From: Sipunculus nudus
Taxonomy: Eukaryota; Annelida; Sipuncula; Golfingiida; Sipunculidae
Length of the DNA stretch: 64,000 bases
Assembly (NCBI GenBank): GCA_026874595.1
Contig: CM049314.1
Span: 2,691,318-2,755,317, forward strand
Direction: 5' to 3'
Positions within the stretch are counted from its first letter, which is position 1, and each line of letters begins with the position of its first letter. The notes under the pieces are model-generated. The model did no database searches. It was given only the letters and a program-made list of their open reading frames with translations, and was not told the origin of the DNA. A program made the position numbers and the translations under genes. Below, one piece after another: positions 34,832 through 45,859 of this stretch.

Positions 34832-35973
34832 GTATTTCCTTGAACAGACGCCGGGTCTTAAATAGTCGCCTGCCTTATTTAGACGCCGGGGCAAAACAAT
34901 GTCCCAGAAAAATAAACGCCGGTCTTAAATAGACGCCGGTCTTGTTCACAGGCCTGATGTCAGATTATTTTCCATGTTTGCCACCAGATGTTTTTTCCCT
35001 TCATTATAATTGGTGTATTTACTGGTCAAAATGACCATAGATTGTTGTATGAATTTCGGTTTGTGTTGTATTGATAATATGTTTAATTCCTCTTAGTCTA
35101 TAAATCATTATTTTATCTTACGTGAATGCTTGTTTCAATGAGGGACACCATATATTCCCGATTCATCCATTATGATTAAAGCCGAACACCGATCCTAATA
35201 AACGATACACAAATACGTCAGCAGTGAGAAGGCTAACACTATCACTGCTATCAAGCAAGATGAAGGTAGTACCGCTTGAAACAAGCGGTAAATCTTGGTA
35301 CGGTGTAAGTCTAGCTCATGAACAGAACTGTCCAAATATGTTTTGGCACACATTTCTTCTGTAGCATGAAGACGCCAAATGATGGTGTCGAGCGGTACAA
35401 TTTGTAGCTACTGTCAAGCCAAATTGCGCTCCTTGCTTTCATTTTTATCGCTTTTAAATGCGTCCCCACTGTTACCAAAACCACGCTTCTGAGATAATCT
35501 TTATAGTTAAAAATAGTATGTACTCTTGTCCACAACTAAATATTCAGTAACTATTCAGGAAAGTGTCGTGAAAATGAATTACGCTGTGCCGTTATAAGGA
35601 CCAAACCCCCGTATTTCGATGGAACAAAATGCTACCAGTTGTATATGAAGAACAGTAAATGGAAGAGCCACCCCGTGTTCAGAGGGAAACACTGTTACCA
35701 AGTTCAAGCGGTGTAAAATAAATGGAACAGCCACACAAAACACCTGGGTACCTGGTTTCGAGGGGCCCGCGCGGACAGATTCTTGTGGACAACTGATTAG
35801 TGATCAGCGGGTTAATTGTTTCGACGTGTAATATTTTAGTTAGTCTGACGAGCCTGATAATGTATTTTTTTAATAAACGCCGGCCTTAAACAGAAGCCGG
35901 CCTTGTTTACACGCCGGGTCAAAGCTGGGTCTGAAAAAAATAAACGCCAGGGCGTCTGTTCAAAGAAATACGG
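34830..35973. mobile_element. 1.14-kb DNA transposon-like element, CCGTATTTCCTTGAACAGAC ends, TA target site
   Basis: The left end CCGTATTTCCTTGAACAGAC (34830) is matched by the inverse of the right end ('gtctgttcaaagaaatacgg' to 35973) with one mismatch; the match runs 23 bp. TA lies directly outside both ends. Subterminal 'cgccggtcttaaatagacgc'-type words are repeated inside both ends, in opposite orientation (34910-34940 and 35878-35900). The TA duplication suggests a mariner-like or ISL2EU-like mobiliser. No intact transposase is seen, so it is non-autonomous. Confidence 0.65.
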
Positions 35974-36105
<132 letters not shown>

Positions 36106-36167
36106 ACACTCCATGCTACCCTGATGTTTGCATGTACCAAATTGACTCTGTTGTCCTTGAAGACGTA

Positions 36168-36607
36168 AGAAGAACGGGTTTTATCTGTAATTATAAAATC
36201 TAGTCCACATTATTAGTTCAGCAAAAAGAACGTTTTTTATCTCTTATTTCGAGATCTAGTCCACATTATTAGTTCAGCGAGAAGAACGTTTTTATCTGTA
36301 ATTATGAGATCTAGTCCACATTATTAGTTCAGCGAGAAGAACGTTTTTATCTGTAATTATGATATCTAGTCCACATTATTAGTTCAGCGAGAAGAACGTT
36401 TTTATCTGTAATTATGAGATCTAGTCCACATTATTAGTTCAGCGAGAAGAACGTTTTTATCTGTAATTATGAAATCTAGTCCACATTATTAGTTCAGCGA
36501 GAAGAACGTTTTTATCTGTAATTATGAAATCTAGTCCACATTATTAGTTCAGCGAGAAGAGCGTTTTTATCTGTAATTATGAGATCTAGTCCACATGATA
36601 CTTTCAG
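36168..36607 (+). repeat. 55-bp tandem repeat, ~8 copies
   Basis: The unit 'agaagaacgtttttatctgt' + 'aattatgagatctagtccac' + 'attattagttcagcg' repeats every 55 bp. The first and last copies are diverged and the central ones nearly identical. 'Agatct' alternates with 'atatct' and 'aaatct' between copies. Confidence 0.9.
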
Positions 36608-36649
36608 CGTAGCTCACATCCAGGTACTTGGGCCACTATATATATATAT

Positions 36650-36687
<38 letters not shown>

Positions 36688-37228
36688 ATGCGTTCTTTTC
36701 CTCAGACTTTTTGTTCATCCAATCATAACATTTCTTAACTGAGCTCCAGTGAATACGTGAAGGAGGTAATGGCGTCACCCGTACCTGTTTGTCTGTTAGT
36801 TCGTTAAATGCTCACCGTAACAAAACACCGAGCCATTATATAAGCGACTTTGTGTAGTAATGGGATTAAGGCCAGGAAGGAATTATTCAAATGTTGGTGT
36901 AGATCGAAGTAAAGGAGCGGATCCTAGGGGATTCTTTTGTCTCGGAGGAAGTTTTCATGGTTGCTCTCTTGTCGTATTGGACAGATCATGGAACAAATGA
37001 AGGTTACCGGGGTTCGTTCAACCTAAAATATTTCGTGAAAATGTGCCACTGTTATTTCTCACAACAAAGAAACAGTGATTACACAGTGTAATTAATATGT
37101 CCACGTCTTGGTAATAATATAAATTATAATCTGAGTAACAAGATCATCTGTGGGACTGGCCAAAAGTTGGGTTAATTCACAGGTAATCTATCTAGATAGG
37201 TCAGGTATAATTAATGTGAATGAGTGGG

Positions 37229-37288
<60 letters not shown>

Positions 37289-38351
37289 TAGGTAAGTTGG
37301 CTGGCATTGATGCATTGTCGGGCTTCGTTTATTCTTGGCAGGTTCAAGCACAGAGGAGAACGTAAATAAAACTCTGCAGGGAAGCCAGCCACGGGAAGAC
37401 TGGTACTGGCAGTGCTCGACCAGGTAACTGCTACCTATAAACGAAGAATAAATCTTCAGGTAAGTAACATACGCAGTTACACACACGCACGATCACTCAA
37501 TTACTACATGCTGTCACTCACTAATTACTCCCCTATTACTCACTTGTTACTATTAACTACCGCCCTCCCCAGTCAAGAAACGTTAACACTCATATGCGGG
37601 CGCTGACATCCATCGACTAAAGCACGCACTTTCTCGCTTACCGATCCAACACCAACGTTTTTATGTCATATATGAATGAACCAGGGTTGGGTCTTTTTTG
37701 CCGAGCTGGTTTATCTATTCTGGAAAAAAAATATTGACAATTTTGGTGCACAATTCGGAAGCGGATATACCCGTTATTGCCCTATTTGTAAAACGTTATA
37801 ACCTGGGTATTTATATTTTAATACATTAATATATTTTTAATATATTATTTCAGGAAAGCCTATTAATCTTAATGTTACAAAATCATATATAATGACCGTG
37901 AATCGCAGAGTCGATGGCTCAACAATAAGATATAATAAAGACCAAAATATAAGTACTCACAAACAGGTGAAACATGCACTACAATCGGAATCTTACGTGA
38001 CACGAAAATAAAAAAAAAATTCAACGAACATTTACTAGTATCCAAAGTAAACCGTCTCTCATATTGTTCTATTTTTGCATATAATGCGACATTACAAGAG
38101 TAGTCATCAGTTCTAGACGCTATGTTCACACAGTTGACCCGGCTGACCCAACTCGTCGATCCACAACACCATGAAAGGAGCAAAGTGTCGAGTGTTTTGT
38201 AATTAGTCTTGAAGTCTATAGCTAGCATGCAATAACAGATGATGATACAGGTATCTTATGTAGTGTAATGAGGAGAAGCCAGTGTAATTTACAGCGCCGT
38301 CAATTTATCTTCAAAGGTGGGGGCGTGGGGAGTTGAGGACCACTTATTTTA

Positions 38352-38386
<35 letters not shown>

Positions 38387-39260
38387 AACCCTTTATATTC
38401 TTCGGACTCATAATAACAAATAAAATAAATTATAATTAAGTATCAGGTTTTACAAAATAAGTTTTACTGTTGCAGATACAGGTTACCTATAAAAATGTTT
38501 AAGATGATATATACTATTTCATGGCGAACTAAGAAAAGGAAGTTTAGTCTTTAATTCTAATTATTTTCAATAAATAAATATTTGTCTCTGTGTATCAGGG
38601 AGTGGGTGGGTGCTAACATTGATCATCCCAAATTGAACGTACCCCCATTTGGGTACCCCCTCACCCCTTATTGACTCCACTTGTATTTTCAATGCGGTCT
38701 TGCTGAGGTTGCATTTTGTTTTATGCCGCTGGCAAGTGCAGCAGGGAAAGTGTTATGGTTAAGATGAATAGTCATAAAAAGGGCGTATTAATCAGGAGCT
38801 AGTCAGATGAACATATGGTCAGGATGGCTTTAACATTGCGTGTAGGCATCGATCGAATTAATTTATATTTCCCATATTGGCCTCATAACTTTACATGGAT
38901 GCGTGCTTCAGATAAATCTGATAATCCTCAACTGTTCTGCCAGACATACGTAACCCTTGCCAGATACGCTGATACAAGAATGCTCCTGTTATCAAATCAT
39001 GGTGTACAGTACAAGCGGGAGGGGGCATAAAAGTCGGAGGAGAGAGCAAATTAAGTACAATAAATATTGGTCTAGAACTCTTTTTCACTTTACGTTTTTT
39101 GTATAACCGTTTCTCATACAATTATCATATTGTTAGCATTATCATAATTAACTATATATCAAACTATATACGTATTTTTTTTTTATTTTTAGTCATACAG
39201 GGAGCTTGATACAATTATTATGTGGAAACCTAGTTTGCACATCGGCTATGACGTCACGTT
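36608..39260. other. Unassigned DNA with microsatellites
   Basis: A (TG)n tract at about 36653-36684, an (AT)n tract at about 37235-37287 and a (CA)n tract at about 38356-38370 were seen. No gene is supported. Confidence 0.4.
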
Positions 39261-40748
39261 TGTGGCTAGTTTGGTGATCCCTCCTTTGAACCCTCGGCAT
39301 AAGTCTTGGATATACATATATAGCTACATGTTTAAATATCACATAAAAAAGAAATTCATGTTTTGTTTTGAATTGTTAAAAAAGTCAGCCCCTTCTTTCC
39401 TCGACACTCACCCATCCACCGAATTCCCCTGTACCTCGACCATTTTGTTATTTTGTACACAGACAAATATACACCAGACACATAAACAAAGAAACAACAG
39501 CCAGACAAACAAACATACGAATAGACAACATAAAAGAATGGACAAACTACGAGGGAATTATAACCATTGTAGATGTTTGTTGCCGGTGGAATGTACATCT
39601 GCAGAGGAGATCATGTTTCCCCCTGTCACACGGTACTCCGTGTGGTTCCAGGTTGTTTAAATATGATAGAGCATTTTGATGTAAATTAAATCTGACTGCG
39701 GAAGGACACCCTGATGCAAGTAACCTCACGCCTTAAAAGTGAAACAACACCTTTTAACAGAAACAATATAATTAAAAGAAAAGATATGGCAAACGTTATA
39801 CTCACACTATCAGAGCAAAGTAAATACCATCACAGCTCTGGAGTAATTCCTATTATCTCACAGGAACAACTCGGGACACATAAAAGAGTCATATGACACA
39901 CGTAAACACAAAGTTCTCCTCTGGGTGACGACACAGACGCTGCATTAACAACACAACACACGAACAAGGAAGGTCTTTACGGCGCCCGCGAATCCAGTAT
40001 CGCTCCAGTGAATATATTCAATACGCCGATAGTCCGTTCAATCTGTCCGGCCTATGGCACGTGCACAGGCGTACGGCTCCAATCTGCCAAACGATTAGCA
40101 GTCAGGCTTCCGCCCCGCATGGTCGATCCCGTAAACCACCCTACCTTCAGGACTCGGTGGTCCTGATACAAACAGTCTTACACAATCCATAGATTTCAGG
40201 TCCTGACAGCATGAGTATTCCCTCGTGGAATATCACTGACCTGTTGCCGGCCCGGTACGTAGGATCCGGCCCTCCACTGAGACATCTGAACGCGTGGACA
40301 ATAGTCTATTTTCCCGACGACTAAAAGCAGTTAATGGGCAACTTACACCCGCAACGAAGTCTGCACCAAGGTTTCTGTCGGCTAACACTTGTCGACTGCC
40401 AGTACTTTCCCAGTACGCGACTCTGAGGAGGCTTCGTCCCGCTACCTCGTCATGACATCAACAGCACCTCCGTACACACGCAGTTTTTAACAGATATCCC
40501 CCCGTTCCGCCCCTTTTGGGGTCTTATATAGTGATGCACCCGGTCAACCCCTGGCCTAGCCAATCAGCGCCAAGCTTACCCTCCGAACTACATTCCCGCC
40601 ATTCCTAAACCCGGCGCACACCCGCTTACGACATACAAAAGAACCTGAATTAAACCTGTTCTCTAAATTGGCTTGTCACCCCTCTCTGGTGACATCACTA
40701 ACCCAATTAAAAGAAAGTACACCGCATTGTCACCATTCCCTGGTGACA
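39261..40748 (-). repeat. 3' LTR of the minus-strand retrotransposon
   Basis: Begins TGTCACC on the minus strand directly after a polypurine tract and ends GCCACA, so TG...CA. It contains a TATATAA box (40530-40524, minus strand) followed by GC-rich sequence. It lacks the 4-bp AGCT insertion found near the matching site of the other LTR. Confidence 0.9.
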
Positions 40749-40760
40749 TCACTCCCCCCT
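40749..40760 (-). promoter_or_regulatory. Polypurine tract
   Basis: On the minus strand AGGGGGGAGTGA directly precedes the TGTCACC start of the 3' LTR, where plus-strand DNA synthesis is primed in LTR retrotransposons. Confidence 0.75.
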
Positions 40761-40894
40761 AAAGAAGAAAATCGCAGTATTTTCTTATCGCCTTTCCAGA
40801 AATCAAACTTCCTACATTTAATCTATTTCAAATCTGGAATGAACACACATATATATATATATATATATACGTTATGTAAACAAGACTTGTCGTT

Positions 40895-41353
40895 TTAGTT
40901 TTCTGGCATCCTGCTAAGAAAATCTGGGCCATGGTTCAATTTGCCTGCAATTGACTCGATATCGAATCTAAACTCTTGCAGGAACAAGGCCCACCTCATG
41001 ACTCTTTTGTTAACACACTTAGATTTGTTGATACATTGCAGTGGCTTGTGGTCAGTCTGTATGGTGAAAGACCTGCAAGACAGATACATTTCAAATTTCC
41101 GCACTGACCACACGATGGCCAGACATTCTCTTTCTATAGCGGAATAGTTCCGCTCTCTCGCAAGTAACTTCCGACTCGCGTATGCAACAGGATGCATGAC
41201 GCCTTCATGCTCCTGTAAGAGGATGCTACCTATTCCGATGTCGGACGCATCACACCGGACTACGAACCGCTTGCTGAAATCTGGCTGCCGTAGGATAGGA
41301 GGCTCGGCTAATTTAGCCTTCAGAGTGCGATAGGCCTTCTCGTGTATGTACTC
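40895..41353 (-). pseudogene. RT connection and RNase H domain, after an in-frame stop
   Basis: Continuous with the reverse-transcriptase frame but separated from it by the TGA at 41356-41354. The 153 codons contain CDASDIGIG with the first catalytic Asp, ERECLAIVW with the Glu, IQTDHKPL with the second Asp, and NHGPDFLSRM near the end, the usual RNase H set of Ty3/gypsy elements. It ends in TAA at 40897-40895, about 130 bp before the polypurine tract. Nothing coding follows, so no integrase lies downstream of RNase H. Confidence 0.85.
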
Positions 41354-42487
41354 TCAGTTTAGCTTGCTGGGCTGACGCTTCCGGGTCATATCGGTCAGCG
41401 GAACCGCAATTTCTGCGTAGTTCGGTACGAACTTTCTATAATATCCGGTCAGCCCTAAAAACGCTCGTAAGGCCTTCTTTGTTGTCGGTCGCTCTGAGGC
41501 CTCTATCTTCCGCAACAAGGCAGGATTCGCGGCTAAATACCCTGAGCCGACTAGGTGGCCGAGAAATTCTAGGTTACGGTAACCGACAAAGGTTTTCATG
41601 GGCTTTGCCGCGAGATTCGCACGTTCGAGCCTGGTTAATACCTCCGTGAGCACTTTAAGGTGGTCTTCCCACGTTTCTGTGTGAACTAACACATCGTCGA
41701 TATAACAAACTACGTTCGGGAGGCCCCCGAGCACCTTACGCATCATCCGTGTAAAAATGGCACCGGCCGTCACAAGACCGAAAGGCATTACCCGAAACTG
41801 GTAGTGCCCATCTGGCGTTACGAATGCAGTCTTGTTTTTCGCGTCCACGGCCAACGGAACTTGCCAGTAGCCCTTCGTTAAGTCGATTTTCGTGAAAAAC
41901 CGACTCTGTGCTATTTCCGCAAACAGGGCCTCCGGATCTGGCATCGGTTCCGGATCAAACACCACTGACCGGTTCAGGCGACGGAAATCAATTACAAACC
42001 TAATTTTGCCATCTGGCTTGCGCAGCATAATGCACGGAGAAGCATAGCACGATTCAGACTTCTCGATAACGCCTAACTTCAGCATATCGCTGATCTCGGA
42101 GCGCATGGTCTCCCGCATCTCGTAAGGAACTCGGTATGGTTTGGAATGCACTGGTGCATCTGACGTGAGTTTGATATCGCACTCTATAACGTCTGTGAGT
42201 TTGGGAACGTCAGTAAATACGTTTGCATGTTTGCGTAATAAATCGCGTGCCTCGCAATTCTGCTTTCGGCTTAATTCTGGATTTACATGCACGTGATTTT
42301 CATTTTCTCTCCTCACCGTAGAGGGGAATGACTCAAACGAGGCCTCCTCCAGTCCCTCTTCGCTACCGGATTCGGAATATTCGGATTCCGAATGAGAGCT
42401 GTCCGGGTCGGAACTAGCTTCTGTCTCTAGCGTGACGGCTGACAGAAGGTGCTGGGGCTTCGCTCTGGTTACATACCGCTTGAGCAT
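41354..42487 (-). pseudogene. Ty3/gypsy-type reverse transcriptase
   Basis: A 377-codon open frame. Residues 155-172 read LRKPDGKIRFVIDFRRLN, D202 lies in the KIDLTKGYWQ motif, MPFGL is at about 234-238 and YIDD at 262-265, the catalytic box. An acidic Ser/Glu-rich linker occupies about 20-50. The frame starts at an ATG overlapping the end of the integrase frame by 19 bp in the -1 phase; integrase-like C-terminal sequence appears to continue into this frame just upstream of the ATG, so it was probably joined to the preceding frame. It ends at TGA 41356-41354 in the RT-RNase H connection, where the same frame goes on. The stop makes the copy defective unless read through. Confidence 0.9.
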
Positions 42488-44979
42488 GTTAAGGTGGAAT
42501 GTTTGATTTTGTTTCCGACACGGATTCGATAGTACAGATCACCGACTCTCGCAACCACGGGGTACGGCCCTTGCCACTGTACTAGTAACTTGTTGCGATC
42601 TGTTGGGAGGAGTAACAAAACGTCATCCCCGATCTCAAACGTCCGAGTACGCTTACCCAGGTCGTAATTTCGTTTGTACCGATTAGCCGATTTCTCCATG
42701 GCCTCCCGAGCTAATGTGCACGTATCACTGAGCTTATCTTTGAGGTCTAAGACGTACTGATACGTGGTTTTCGTTTCCGCGTCCTTTTCGCTCTTTGTCC
42801 ACAAGTCCCGTAAGATCCGCATAGGACCCCGTACTACCCGACCGTAGAGCAATTCGAAGGGCGAAAACCCGGTACTCTCGTGTGGCGTCTCACGATATGC
42901 AAAGAGCACCGCACTTAAGTATCGATCCCAGTCTCTGGGTCTTTCAGAGCACATTCGTTTGAGCATTAACTTGAGAGTTCCGTTAAATCTCTCGACCATG
43001 CCGTTGCACATCGGATGGTACGGCGTTGTAGTCAGTTGCCTGATCGATAGCAAACGGCTGACTTCTTTCATGAGATCCGACGTGAACTGGCTACCCATGT
43101 CGGTAAGAACTTCCGTAGGAACCCCTACACGCGAGTACACATCGACCAATGCCTCCACGATCGTCACCGTATCGATGTTTTTGAGTGCTATCGCCTCCGG
43201 GTACCGAGTCGCATAATCTATTATGGTCAAGATGTAGCGGTTACCGTTGTCCGACGCCGGATGGATCGGTCCGACCAGATCCATGGAAATTCTGCAAAAA
43301 GGCTCGTCGATCAGGGGCATCTTACCGAGAGTGGCCCCAGGCACTCTGCCTTTTGGTGTAGTTTTCTGACAAACGTGACATGACCGACAGTATTGTACTA
43401 CGTCATGGTACATGCCCTTCCAATAGAACTGGGCTCTAATCCGTTCATGCGTACGGTCAATGCCTTGGTGTCCCGCCATTATTGCCTCATGGGCCATTTT
43501 CATCACATCCGGTCGCAATACGATGGGCACTACTACACGCGAACCGTCGAGATTACCTTGTTTATCTCTAACTAACCTCACCAAGAAACCGTCTTTGACT
43601 TGGAATGTGCTCCCGCTAGCGTTGTCCGATCTAGCACTCCTCCAACACGGATCTAAGGATTTATCGTCCTCCTGGGCTTTCAGAAACTCCCCGGGACTTA
43701 CATTCGCGACAGGGCTAGTAACGCTGAGGCCCTGTAAAGGGTTTTCACGTCTACGTTTCGCAGCCCGAGTCTCAACGGCCGATGTTACTTCAACGGGCGT
43801 TTCCACATTGCTACGCACCGCACCCGCAGCCGGTGATCCCCACGAGGGATCAGGATCATTCGGATCCCGTGCTCCGGTGACGTTGCCTATCGCCAAGTCG
43901 CATACAGCATCTTTTATTACCATAGCCTCAATCGAGCCTACAAAATACGGACATTCCACTTTAATGTCGGCTGTACGGAATCGTCTCACGGTGCCATCGA
44001 ACAATTTACATTCGACCTCTTTTCCGGTGTACTGGTCCGCCGTTACTAACGTATCGCGAACGCCTGCCGATGAACAACCAGTGTCACGTAAGATCTTGGC
44101 TGGTTGACCATTCACGATCCCATCACATATGGGCAGACTTAACGCGGACCCCTGCCAAGACATTAATCCGAATGTCTTGCGTTCACCTCCCGAATTTGGA
44201 TTCTCTGACTTAACCGATTCAGTCCCTATCTCTCCGCTTATGGCCGACAGTGTCTCAGCGTTCCGTTTAGGCTTAGACACTTGACCGTCCTGAGATTCTG
44301 AACCGCGCTGCTCTACCACAGCGTGTAAGGCTTGTGGGCTAGACCTAGGCCCTGGCCTATTACCGGATTGCCTACATTCCCGAGCTACGTGCCCTAATCC
44401 GTTGCACTTAAAACAACGAATACCCCCGGAAGACTTTACTACCGGAGTACGCCCTACGCGCTCCGTTTCGCGAGTGGTTTTTATCTGAGCTATCGGTGGC
44501 CCCGATCCCGATTTCTGAGGACTGCTCTTCGGACTAATCATAAAGCTATATAGACCATGGGCAGCTGTGTATCGCTCGGCCGTATCCGCCATAGCACCTA
44601 TGCTCTTACACTGTCTCTCCTTAATAAAGACGGCTAGGTCTTTGCCGCAACAGTTTAAAAACTGTTCACGCAACAGCAGGTCAATCAACTGGTCAAAATC
44701 ATGTTTTACGCCTGCCAATTCTATCCACCGATCTAAATATCCGCTCAACCGCACCGCAAACTGACCGGGGGTCTCACTCCGATCCGGCCTACACGTACGA
44801 AATTTGTATCTGTACCCCTCCTCTGTCATCTGGAATCGCCTAAGCAATTCGAGTTTTAATTTGTCGTAATCCATTGCATCCTCTGTGGATAACTGTGCGT
44901 ACGCATCAAGCGCTTTACCGCGTAACAACGAACTCAGATGTAGAGCCCAAGTCTCTTTTGGATAACCTTGACACGACAC
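42469..44979 (-). pseudogene. Gag-protease-integrase polyprotein frame
   Basis: An 836-codon open frame from the first ATG; the frame is open upstream to about 45118, where it should join the gag N-terminus. Residues 1-130 are gag capsid-like; CFKCNGLGHVAREC (about 189-202) is the CCHC zinc knuckle; RDTG (298-301) is the aspartic protease centre. The integrase zinc finger uses H497, H504, C534 and C537; the core triad is D567, D627 and E663 with the usual 35-residue spacing, though DMGSQF replaces the common DRGSQF. The C-terminal domain ends near 826. The order protease-integrase, with RT following in the next frame, is the striking point. Confidence 0.9.
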
Positions 44980-45076
44980 AACTCGCTCAAACCTCTCGAG
45001 AAACGCATCTAACCGATCGCGTTGCTCATCAAAAGCCGGAAGCTTAAATTTCGGAAGCGTTTCAGACGGGTTACTA

Positions 45077-45316
45077 TTACTGCGCTCTACTGGCTGTGAA
45101 GCCTGAATTTGTAACTTTTTTTAACTCGAACTCGCGCTCGCGTTCCCTCTCGGCTACCCTTGCATCCCGTTCAGCATCTTCCCGTTGCTTCGCTTCTACT
45201 ACCGCTAAACGCTTAGAAACGAAATCCTGCAACGCCTCACCTGTATAACCTAACGCCTGTCCGCATTCAATTACGGACTTCATCTGATCCATGGCCATTG
45301 CTAGCCCTAATGACAA
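45077..45316 (-). pseudogene. Gag N-terminal fragment
   Basis: ATG at 45316 opens MSLGLAMAMDQMKSVIECGQ and continues through a charged coiled-coil-like stretch (AEREREREFELKK). At a run of seven A (45122-45116 on the minus strand) the frame leaves the gag register; the following gag sequence lies in the +1 frame. This is either a one-base indel in the homopolymer or a sequencing error. It follows the ~540-bp leader after the 5' LTR. Confidence 0.75.
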
Positions 45317-45859
45317 TCACGAGAAAACACGCTAAGTTTACAGAAAATAAAAAAAAATTATCCGCGACGTAGCCGAAAAAATGGTAAATACAAGTCACAT
45401 CAACCGCAGTAAAAGATCTTAAACAATACGCATAGATACGCCCACGTTAAAACGACGGACGGAAGGATTGTTTCACAGAACACGTGGCCGTGGTGCCAGT
45501 TGCATGAAATCAGAAGGAGTTACTCACCTGTTTTGAGGCTTCACCATCCCTTATGACCACATATACCACTGATTAAATAAACCTTTTCTACAGCTGAGCC
45601 TCAGCTCAACAACCACGGACTGACATCTGTAAATAACCTAACTAACCTCTGAAGACTTTGTACATGACAAATAGTTATCCAATACATGTGTCGAGTGCAC
45701 GAACCAGGTGTCACAGGATAATCAGCCTAGAATGTAACTTTAAAATCAGTTGTAATTCTATTACAAGGATCTAAGAACACAAAATACGTCGGCTAAATAC
45801 GGCAAATTCTGACACTTTAACAATACGTGTACACAGACTAAAGCTTTGTGGCTAACGTT
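45317..45859 (-). other. Retrotransposon leader region
   Basis: Between the 5' LTR and gag. Directly after the LTR the minus strand reads AACGTTAGCCACAAAGC; the LTR-end word TAGCCACA is repeated there. No TGG that would pair with the CCA end of a tRNA primer is adjacent, so the primer is unknown or the site is altered. Confidence 0.5.

Noticed and set aside
39220-39660. 146-codon plus-strand frame, repeated at 45846-46277
   Set aside because: It lies within both LTRs and differs by frameshift between them; non-coding LTR sequence.
43460-44107. 215-codon plus-strand frame
   Set aside because: It is antisense to the clearly coding gag-protease-integrase frame of the retrotransposon and shows no domain of its own.
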